Program-made: the position numbers and the translations under genes
Part shown: piece after piece, positions 1-4,442 of the stretch
How the letters are laid out: each line of letters opens with the position of its first letter
How positions within the stretch are numbered: position 1 is the stretch's first letter
Assembly (NCBI GenBank): GCA_902474785.1
Contig: CABRXB010000086.1
Span: 1-5,765, forward strand
Reading direction: 5' to 3'
Length of the DNA stretch: 5,765 bases
From: an uncultured Eubacteriales bacterium
Lineage (GTDB): Bacteria; Bacillota; Clostridia; Oscillospirales; Feifaniaceae
Notes under the pieces: model-generated
What the model saw: the letters and a program-made list of their open reading frames with translations, nothing else
Databases searched by the model: none
What the model was told of the DNA's origin: nothing

Positions 1-308
1 TCGGCGCGGTGACGGGTCTTGCAGGATTTGCAGTCCATGAGCGGATCGGAAAAGCCGCCCACATGCCCTGAGGCCACCCACACCTGTGGGTTCATCAAAA
101 TGGCCGAGTCGAGCCCCACGTTGGTGTCGCTCTCCTGGACGAATTTCTTCCACCACGCGCGCTTGACGTTGTTTTTAAATTCCACGCCCAGAGGACCGTA
201 GTCCCAAGCGTTGGCAAGCCCCCCGTAGATCTCGGAGCCGGGGTAGATGAAGCCGCGGCCCTTGCACAGCGCCACAATTTTGTCCATGGTCTTGTTTTGA
301 TTGTCCAT
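1..308 (-). CDS. glyQS: Glycyl-tRNA synthetase, N-terminal part (cut by window edge)
   Basis: This is the start of a single-chain class II glycyl-tRNA synthetase, which charges tRNA-Gly with glycine in the cytoplasm. Reading leftward from the ATG at 308-306 gives 102 codons before the edge. The family-typical stretch [14 protein letters not shown] lies at about residues 18-31, followed by [15 protein letters not shown] and [11 protein letters not shown]. Near the edge is [17 protein letters not shown], then a CxxC pair in [10 protein letters not shown]. This is the homodimeric GlyQS type of Gram-positive bacteria, not the alpha2beta2 GlyQ/GlyS enzyme. The start is supported by a Shine-Dalgarno AAAGGAAG (plus-strand 317-324) 8 nt upstream and by agreement with the usual N-terminus. 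It is transcribed away from glmU. Family assignment is very secure; the rest of the protein is not visible. Confidence 0.95.
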   Translation of the reverse strand, partial: MDNQNKTMDKIVALCKGRGFIYPGSEIYGGLANAWDYGPLGVEFKNNVKRAWWKKFVQESDTNVGLDSAILMNPQVWVASGHVGGFSDPLMDCKSCKTRHRA

Positions 309-329
309 CCTTCGCACTTCCTTTATTGA

Positions 330-353
330 GCCGAGGGGGCGCTGCCGCTCGGC
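330..353 (-). other. Stem-loop in the glyQS 5' untranslated region
   Basis: GCCGAG (330-335) pairs with CTCGGC (348-353). A possible inner GGC/GCC stem is at 338-340 and 344-346. In the glyQS mRNA this hairpin ends a few bases before the ribosome binding site at 317-324. Neither strand has a following run of T, so it is not a terminator. A role in mRNA stability or translation is possible but unproven. Confidence 0.4.
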
Positions 354-402
354 GGATTTCAAAAAACGCAGGAAAAGGCCCTGAAAAGTCAAGGCTCATT
401 CA

Positions 403-431
403 ATTGTATCCAGTTTGCCCGCCTGTGTCAA
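403..431 (-). promoter_or_regulatory. Sigma-A-type promoter for glyQS
   Basis: Read on the minus strand, a perfect -35 TTGACA (plus 426-431) is followed by exactly 17 bases and a -10 TACAAT (plus 403-408), one mismatch from consensus. The predicted start is near 396, giving an untranslated leader of about 88 nt before the glyQS ATG at 308. It is the best promoter match in the window and points at a gene in the right orientation. Confidence 0.8.
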
Positions 432-473
432 CAAATGGGACTGATTTTTAGGCAGGTTTTCCTCAAAAAATGA

Positions 474-502
474 TTGAAAAACGACGTGAAATAGGGGATA
501 AT
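474..502 (+). promoter_or_regulatory. Sigma-A-type promoter for glmU and the downstream cluster
   Basis: TTGAAA (474-479) and GATAAT (497-502) are separated by 17 bases, each one mismatch from consensus. An A-rich stretch (465-470) lies just upstream and could act as an UP-like element. The predicted start is near 509. The -35 box lies 42 bases from the -35 box of the divergent glyQS promoter. No comparably good promoter was seen before prs, pth or mfd, so this one may drive the whole cluster. Confidence 0.72.
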
Positions 503-540
503 AAGACGGTAACGGTCAATTGAATTTAAAATGGAGTGTT

Positions 541-575
541 GCGCCCCGTTTGGTTTCGCGACCGAAGCGGCGTGC
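541..575 (+). other. Strong stem-loop in the glmU leader
   Basis: The outer arm GCGC (541-544) pairs with GTGC-side bases 572-575 (one G-U), then after a C-C mismatch 546-548 pair with 568-570. After a bulged G at 567, TTTGGT (549-554) pairs with ACCGAA (561-566) with one G-U. The total is 13 base pairs closing a 6-nt loop TTCGCG. It starts about 30 nt after the predicted transcription start. No T-run follows, so it is not an intrinsic terminator. Confidence 0.5.
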
Positions 576-703
576 CCAAATGAAGCCTATCAAAAGCGCG
601 CATTCCTGTCTTTTGCATATAGTAAAAGAGACCCGCTTTGAAATCCTGACGCTTGTGCGCAGGGAGGGTCGCCTGCTCCTGGAGCAATCAATACATAGTA
701 AAT

Positions 704-708
704 GGAGA
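704..708 (+). promoter_or_regulatory. Ribosome binding site that fixes the glmU start
   Basis: GGAGA at 704-708 lies 9 nt before the ATG at 718. It supports this start over the in-frame TTG at 520 and gives a protein of 456 residues, the usual GlmU length. Confidence 0.75.
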
Positions 709-717
709 TTTGAACAT

Positions 718-2088
718 ATGAACAACTGCGCAATCGTGCTGGCCGCGGGAGAGGGAACGCGGATGAAAACACCCACCGCAAAGGTGCTGTTACCCGTGCT
801 TGGCAAGACCATGGCGGAGTGGGTGCTCTCGGCCGTCCACGCCTCCGGGGTGGACGACTGCTGCCTGATCGTGGGAAAGGACTGGCAGCAGGTGCAGCAG
901 CGCGTCGGCGACGCCGCCGAGTATGCGCTGCAACTGGAGCGCAAGGGGACGGGGCATGCCGTGATGCAGGCGACCGACTTTTTGGAACGCCATGCGGGGG
1001 GCCACTGCATCGTGCTCGCGGGGGATTGCCCGCTGCTTTCAAGCGAGACCATCAAAATGGCGTTTGTCCAGCATGAGAGGGAGCAAAACGCCGTCACCGT
1101 GATCTCGGCGCGCGTGTGCGACCCCTATGGCTACGGCCGCGTGGTGCGCGACGACAAGGGCGGCCTTTTGCGCATCGTCGAGGAAAAAGATGCGACGAAA
1201 GCGCAGCGCGATATCAATGAGATCAACTCCTCGGCCTACTGGTTTGAGGTCAACGCGCTGCTATCCGCTCTGCCGCAGCTTGACAACCGCAACGCCAAGG
1301 GCGAGTATTATCTCACCGATGTGATTGAAATCTTGCTGCGTGCCGGCCACAGCGCGGGCGCGTTTGAGGCAGGGGACAGCGACGAGATTTTGGGGGCCAA
1401 CACACAGCGCCAGCTGTTGACGCTGCAAAAGGTGGCGCAGGCCAAGATTTTGGATCGGCATATGGACAGCGGCGTGATGATCACGGGGGAGGACGGTCTT
1501 GTGATCGGGCCCGACGTTGTGATCGGCGCCGGCACCGTCGTGCACGCCGGCAGCCGCCTGACGGGGCAGACCCGCATCGGGGCGGACTGTGTGATCGGTC
1601 CCGCCGCCGTGGTGGAGGACAGTCTGCTGGGTGACGCGGTAGAGGTGACAAGCAGCCAGATTGAAAAGAGCGTGATCGGCGCGCAGACGCGCATCGGCCC
1701 CTATGCCCACATCAGGCCCGACTGTGTGATCGCCGAAAAGGTCAAAATCGGAAATTTCGTCGAGGTGAAAAACTCCACGGTGGGCGCTGCCACCAGCATT
1801 GCGCACCTGACCTATGTGGGAGACGCCGACGTGGGAGCGCGCTGCAACTTCGGCTGCGGCGTTGTGACCACCAACTACGACGGCAAGCGCAAATACCGCA
1901 CCACGGTGGGGGACGACGTTTTTATCGGATGCAACGTCAACCTGGTCGCGCCCGTGCGCCTGGAAGACGGGGCCTATATCGCGGCGGGTTCCACCATCAC
2001 GGACAACGTTCCCAAGGCCGCTCTCGCCATTGCGCGCGCGCGGCAGGTGATAAAAGACAACTGGGTTTTGACAAACAAGGAGGAGTAA
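718..2088 (+). CDS. glmU: Bifunctional GlmU: GlcN-1-P acetyltransferase / GlcNAc-1-P uridylyltransferase
   Basis: GlmU makes UDP-GlcNAc in two steps: acetylation of glucosamine-1-phosphate, then uridylyl transfer from UTP. It supplies peptidoglycan and other envelope polymers. The 456-residue protein is full length. The N-terminal nucleotidyltransferase domain (about 1-230) has LAAGEGTRMK (8-17), K22, GTGHA (77-81), GDCPLL with D103, YGYGRVVR, NAKGEYYLTD (192-201) and N228. The left-handed beta-helix acetyltransferase domain (about 251-456) has many hexapeptide repeats and keeps R333, K351, H363, Y366, N386 and R440, at the same numbers as in the E. coli enzyme from memory. Position 405 is Cys (IGCNVNLVAPV) where E. 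coli has Ser, a form I associate with Clostridia. KVLLPV replaces the usual KVLHPV. Its last three codons form the prs ribosome binding site. Confidence 0.97.
   Translation: MNNCAIVLAAGEGTRMKTPTAKVLLPVLGKTMAEWVLSAVHASGVDDCCLIVGKDWQQVQQRVGDAAEYALQLERKGTGHAVMQATDFLERHAGGHCIVLAGDCPLLSSETIKMAFVQHEREQNAVTVISARVCDPYGYGRVVRDDKGGLLRIVEEKDATKAQRDINEINSSAYWFEVNALLSALPQLDNRNAKGEYYLTDVIEILLRAGHSAGAFEAGDSDEILGANTQRQLLTLQKVAQAKILDRHMDSGVMITGEDGLVIGPDVVIGAGTVVHAGSRLTGQTRIGADCVIGPAAVVEDSLLGDAVEVTSSQIEKSVIGAQTRIGPYAHIRPDCVIAEKVKIGNFVEVKNSTVGAATSIAHLTYVGDADVGARCNFGCGVVTTNYDGKRKYRTTVGDDVFIGCNVNLVAPVRLEDGAYIAAGSTITDNVPKAALAIARARQVIKDNWVLTNKEE
2077..2083 (+). promoter_or_regulatory. prs ribosome binding site inside the end of glmU
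   Basis: AAGGAGG is a full-strength Shine-Dalgarno site 10 nt before the prs ATG at 2094. It lies inside the final glmU codons (Lys-Glu-Glu-stop), so ribosomes finishing glmU pass directly over it. This suggests translational coupling and decides the prs start. Confidence 0.85.
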
Positions 2089-2093
2089 ACACC

Positions 2094-3065
2094 ATGGTGC
2101 AGTCTCACAATCGGCACCCATTCAAGATCTTCTCAGGCAATGCCAACCGGCCGCTGGCCGAAGCCATCGCCGTGGCGCTGGGCACAAAGCTTGGCAATGT
2201 GGAGGTTGGCCGTTTCTCCGATGGGGAGATCTGCGTCACCACCAATGAGTCGGTGCGTGGATGCGACACCTTCATCGTGCAGTCCACCTCGGGGCCGGTC
2301 AACGACCACCTCATGGAGCTGCTGGTCATGATCGACGCCTTCAAGCGCGCCTCTGCCGGCCGCATCACAGCGGTCATGCCCTATTTTGGCTATGCCAGGC
2401 AGGATCGCAAGGCCAAGGCGCGCGACCCCATTTCGGCAAAGCTTGTGGCCGATCTTCTGACCACGGCGGGAGCCGACCGCGTGCTGACCATGGATCTCCA
2501 CGCCGATCAGATTCAGGGCTTTTTCAACATCCCGGTCGACCATTTGCAGGCGGCGCCGGCGCTGGCCGCCTATTACAAGAGGCAGCTCAAGGTGCTGGGC
2601 AAGGAGAACTTCATCGTGGTCTCGCCCGACGCAGGTTCTGTGGCGCGCGCGCGCAAATTCTCGCAAAAACTCGGCGACGTGCCCATCGCGATTGTGGACA
2701 AGCGGCGTCCGCGCGCCAACGTCAGCGAGGTCATGAACATCATCGGCGACGTTGAGGGCAAGCACTGCCTGCTGCTCGACGATCTGGCGGACACGGCTGG
2801 AACTCTGTGCCACGCCGCTTCCGCTCTGCTGGAAAAGGGCGGCGCCGCCTCGGTGTCGGCCGCTACCACGCACGGCGTGCTGTCGGGCAAGGCGGTGGAG
2901 AACATTGCAAACAGTCCCTTGAAGGAGTTTGTCATCATGGACACCATCGCCATCCCCGAGGAGAAACGCATCGACAAGATCAAGGTGTTGACCGTGGCCC
3001 ATATCTTTGCCGAGGCCATGGAGCGCATCTATGAGGAGCTGCCGGTTTCCACGCTCTTCAATTGA
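2094..3065 (+). CDS. prs: Ribose-phosphate pyrophosphokinase (PRPP synthetase)
   Basis: Prs transfers pyrophosphate from ATP to ribose-5-phosphate, giving PRPP for purine, pyrimidine, histidine, tryptophan and NAD synthesis. The 323-residue length fits the class I bacterial family (about 310-320). Visible motifs are GRFSDGEI (39-46), PYFGYARQDRK (96-106), the metal-binding DLHADQIQGFF (134-144), DKRRP (202-206) and the PRPP loop DDLADTAGT (229-237). The C-terminus ends in VSTLF, typical of the family. One deviation is SPDAGSVARAR (177-187), where the second Gly of the usual PDxGG is Ser182. The gap to glmU is 5 bp, with the ribosome binding site inside glmU, so the two genes are almost certainly one transcription unit. 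An in-frame ATG-free extension into glmU is not needed, because this start matches homologues. Confidence 0.97.
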   Translation: MVQSHNRHPFKIFSGNANRPLAEAIAVALGTKLGNVEVGRFSDGEICVTTNESVRGCDTFIVQSTSGPVNDHLMELLVMIDAFKRASAGRITAVMPYFGYARQDRKAKARDPISAKLVADLLTTAGADRVLTMDLHADQIQGFFNIPVDHLQAAPALAAYYKRQLKVLGKENFIVVSPDAGSVARARKFSQKLGDVPIAIVDKRRPRANVSEVMNIIGDVEGKHCLLLDDLADTAGTLCHAASALLEKGGAASVSAATTHGVLSGKAVENIANSPLKEFVIMDTIAIPEEKRIDKIKVLTVAHIFAEAMERIYEELPVSTLFN

Positions 3066-3066
3066 G

Positions 3067-3107
3067 GGCGGCGGGTGCCGGACATTGTGGGCGCAAATGA
3101 CGCTGCC
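3067..3107 (+). terminator. Weak terminator-like stem-loop after prs
   Basis: GGCGGCG (3067-3073) pairs with CGCTGCC (3101-3107) with one G-U, and GTGCC/GGCGC (3075-3079, 3090-3094) can form inside it. It begins one base after the prs stop codon. Only GTGTTT follows, so the T-tract is poor. It may attenuate or stabilise the mRNA 3' end rather than stop transcription fully. Confidence 0.25.
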
Positions 3108-3397
3108 GTGTTTCAAGTTCAATTGAAGCTGACGGATCGATTCGTCCCAAGCTGAAGCCGACCGGGTTGGCATGCAGGCGGGCGCGAGGCCGATTGGTTT
3201 GATATCAGAGGTGCCTCCATTGATAGACGCGGCGCAGAAAATTGGGGAAGGGCCGCTGCCTTACGTCTCGGACGCAGGTCTCGGTTTACCCCGCGGCCAG
3301 GGCTTAGAGAAAGACGATGAGACCGCCTGGATTTGCTTTACGCCAAACAATTCATTGAGCGGAACAGTGCCGGTTGAAAGCTCCAACGGGTTGTCGC

Positions 3398-3412
3398 CGG
3401 TTGGCCCAACCG
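3398..3412 (+). repeat. Short perfect hairpin CGGTTG/CAACCG
   Basis: CGGTTG (3398-3403) and CAACCG (3407-3412) form a 6-bp stem with a 3-base loop. A second copy of GCCGGTTG at 3369-3376 could compete for the same CAACCG arm. Confidence 0.35.
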
Positions 3413-3425
3413 CAAAAGATGGTCT

Positions 3426-3462
3426 TCCTCTTTTGCTGTTGCGATAGCGCAAGGGATGAGGA
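3426..3462 (+). repeat. Eleven-pair stem-loop with a 3-nt bulge
   Basis: TCCTC (3426-3430) pairs with GAGGA (3458-3462), and TTTTGC (3431-3436) pairs with GCAAGG (3449-3454) with two G-U pairs. The bases GAT (3455-3457) bulge out, and the loop is 12 nt. A small hairpin CTGG/CCAG (3463-3466, 3471-3474) follows directly. Confidence 0.4.
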
Positions 3463-3553
3463 CTGGAAACCCAGCCGTAGGGTTGAAAAACTGACAGACA
3501 CCGTTTCGCTCACATCAGGCATACCATGTTTGCATGGCAACAGACGGGTGCCT

Positions 3554-3595
3554 GCGTCCGCAACCTTTTTCCCGGGCGGACGCCTCAAAAAGTTG
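3554..3595 (+). other. Possible H-type RNA pseudoknot
   Basis: Stem 1 is GCGTCCG (3554-3560) with CGGACGC (3577-3583). Stem 2 is CAAC plus TTTTT (3561-3564, 3566-3570) with AAAAAGTTG (3587-3595), with one bulged C. The arms alternate in the order 1, 2, 1', 2', which is pseudoknot topology. The inter-stem linkers are 0, 6 and 3 nt, which is tight, so the stems may instead be alternatives. Confidence 0.35.
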
Positions 3596-3620
3596 TCGCG
3601 CTGTATGCGATTTGTGTGTT

Positions 3621-3717
3621 GTAAAACGAGTTGTGCAGAAAAGCGGAGATCTACGAAACCCCTGTGGCATGAGCGTTTTGCGAGTATGTTGCACAAGCTG
3701 CCGCCTTTGTGCAAAAC
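3621..3717 (+). other. Mutually exclusive helices (switch-like set of repeats)
   Basis: GTAAAACG (3621-3628) can pair with CGTTTTGC (3674-3681) in 8 pairs, one of them T-G. The same CGTTTTGC can instead pair through GTTTTGC (3675-3681) with GCAAAAC (3711-3717). TTGCACAA (3689-3696) forms a perfect 8-bp stem with TTGTGCAA (3707-3714) across a 10-nt loop, and this excludes the second pairing. TTGTGCA (3631-3637) can also compete for TTGCACAA. This is what an RNA with two folds looks like, but nothing in the sequence proves switching. Confidence 0.35.
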
Positions 3718-3748
3718 ATCAAAAACCCATCGCTCGATTTGAGCACAT

Positions 3749-3796
3749 GTCACAGAACAGGAGATCGCAAAGGCTGGCGGCGACCTCAAATGTGAC
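3749..3796 (+). other. Two-part stem-loop just upstream of pth
   Basis: GTCACA (3749-3754) pairs perfectly with TGTGAC (3791-3796). Inside, GAGATCGC (3761-3768) pairs with GCGACCTC (3780-3787) apart from one A-C mismatch, leaving an 11-nt loop. The structure ends 19 nt before the pth ribosome binding site. No T-run follows, so it is not an intrinsic terminator. It could influence pth mRNA stability or ribosome access. Confidence 0.4.
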
Positions 3797-3815
3797 GACA
3801 AAGACTGAGATGAGA

Positions 3816-3821
3816 GAGGAG
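3816..3821 (+). promoter_or_regulatory. Ribosome binding site that fixes the pth start
   Basis: GAGGAG lies 9 nt before the ATG at 3831. It supports that start over an in-frame ATG at 3810, which lies upstream of this site, and over more distant in-frame starts. Confidence 0.75.
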
Positions 3822-3830
3822 CGGTGCAAG

Positions 3831-4442
3831 ATGGCGTTTTCGCTGTTTTCACGCGCGCAGGGGGCCCCGGAATATCTGGTGGTGGGGCTGGGCAACCCCG
3901 GCAGACAATATGAGCGCACAAGGCACAATGCGGGTTTCCTGGCCATGGAATACCTCTCCCAGTCGCTAAACGCCCCCATCAAAAGGCTGCGCCACCATGC
4001 GCTGACCGGCAATGCCGTGATTGGCGGCAAATCGGTTTTGCTTCTCATGCCGCAGACTTTTATGAACCTCTCGGGCGAATCGGTGGGGGAGGCGGCCAGG
4101 TTTTACAAAATCCCGCCCGAGCGTATCATCGTGATATACGACGATAAGGACATCCCCGTCGGGCATCTGCGCGTGCGCGGCAAGGGATCGGCCGGCGGGC
4201 ACAACGGCATCAAATCCATCATTGCCCATCTTGGCAGCGAGACCTTCCCCCGCATCAAAATCGGCATCGGGCAGGTCGCGCACCCCGATATGGAGCTTGC
4301 CGATCATGTGCTCGGAGAGTTCACAAAAGAAGAGCAGCAGCATATCTTTGAAATATTTGGCTATGTGGCTCAGGGCGTGGAGCTCATCATCACGCAGGGT
4401 GTCACACAGGCCCAAAGTAAATTAAATGGGATTTCCACATGA
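3831..4442 (+). CDS. pth: Peptidyl-tRNA hydrolase
   Basis: Pth cleaves the ester bond of peptidyl-tRNAs released prematurely from ribosomes, recycling tRNA in the cytoplasm. The 203-residue product shows the family signature GLGNPG (19-24), with catalytic N22 and H32 in TRHNAGF, spaced as in E. coli N10/H20. It also has PQTFMNLSGESV (74-85) with M78 and N79, YDDKDIPVG (103-111) with the conserved Asp at 104, and GSAGGHNGIKSI (119-130) with N125. A lysine (K106) sits where Leu is usual in DDLD. It carries about 12 extra N-terminal residues compared with the E. coli form, ahead of the first beta strand. The stop overlaps the mfd start by 4 bases. It is separated from prs by 765 bases with no clear promoter. 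Confidence 0.96.
   Translation: MAFSLFSRAQGAPEYLVVGLGNPGRQYERTRHNAGFLAMEYLSQSLNAPIKRLRHHALTGNAVIGGKSVLLLMPQTFMNLSGESVGEAARFYKIPPERIIVIYDDKDIPVGHLRVRGKGSAGGHNGIKSIIAHLGSETFPRIKIGIGQVAHPDMELADHVLGEFTKEEQQHIFEIFGYVAQGVELIITQGVTQAQSKLNGIST

Larger units (their letters stand above)
509..717 (+). other. Long 5' leader of the glmU transcript
   Basis: About 209 bases lie between the predicted transcription start and the glmU ATG. Inverted repeats are visible at 541-575 (listed separately), 596-602 with 654-660 (GCGCGCA/TGTGCGC, one G-U pair), 609-614 with 624-629 (TCTTTT/AAAAGA), and 660-681 (CAGG-AG/CTCCTG with a bulge). The frame of glmU stays open back to a TTG at 520. That extension has no ribosome binding site, and GlmU proteins normally begin at the ATG at 718. 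I recognise no known riboswitch; in particular it does not resemble the glmS ribozyme core. Confidence 0.45.
3066..3830 (+). other. 765-base stretch with no convincing gene; dense inverted repeats
   Basis: Open frames here are short, lie in competing frames on both strands, lack ribosome binding sites, and resemble no protein family I know. No tRNA, 5S rRNA, tmRNA, SRP RNA or RNase P signature was recognised, and no strong promoter. What is visible is a series of stem-forming repeats. The main ones are 3067-3107, 3157-3171, 3251-3298 (GGCCGC/GCGGCC), 3398-3412, 3426-3462, 3554-3595, 3621-3717 and 3749-3796. Direct repeats GTCTCGG (3265-3271, 3278-3284) and GCCGGTTG (3369-3376, 3396-3403) are also present. 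It may be a long pth-mfd leader, a separate structured RNA, an intergenic repeat element or decayed sequence. Confidence 0.45.

Noticed and set aside
531..641. Small open frame of 36 codons in the glmU leader (ATG 531, TGA 639-641)
   Set aside because: It has no Shine-Dalgarno site before the ATG and no recognisable product, and it overlaps the 541-575 stem-loop. A leader peptide cannot be excluded, but the sequence does not support one.
520..717. In-frame 66-codon N-terminal extension of glmU starting at TTG 520
   Set aside because: It has no ribosome binding site, resembles nothing in GlmU, and starts only about 11 nt after the predicted transcription start. The ATG at 718 has a Shine-Dalgarno site and gives the standard 456 residues.
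1261..2121. 286-codon minus-strand open frame opposite glmU
   Set aside because: It is a His/Val-rich mirror of the hexapeptide-repeat coding sequence on the plus strand, where GlmU is unambiguous.
3199..3226. Possible promoter TTGATA-17-GATAGA in the prs-pth gap
   Set aside because: The -10 box matches only three of six consensus bases, and no gene with a ribosome binding site follows, so it is not distinguishable from chance.
3172..3447. 91-codon open frame on the plus strand in the prs-pth gap
   Set aside because: It has no ribosome binding site and matches no family I know. Competing open frames on the other strand cover the same bases, as expected for GC-rich non-coding DNA.
3441..3500. 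Resemblance to a known structured RNA such as RNase P RNA or a c-di-GMP riboswitch
   Set aside because: The conserved core motifs of those RNAs are not present. Only short AAAC-type loops look similar.
3374..3742. 122-codon plus-strand open frame in the prs-pth gap
   Set aside because: It is Cys- and Arg-rich with no family resemblance, has no ribosome binding site, and overlaps the pseudoknot and alternative-helix regions.
3352..3921. 189-codon minus-strand open frame
   Set aside because: It runs antisense into the first 91 bases of pth, where pth coding is certain, and its protein is rich in Arg, Ser and Pro with no domain, as in a shadow frame.
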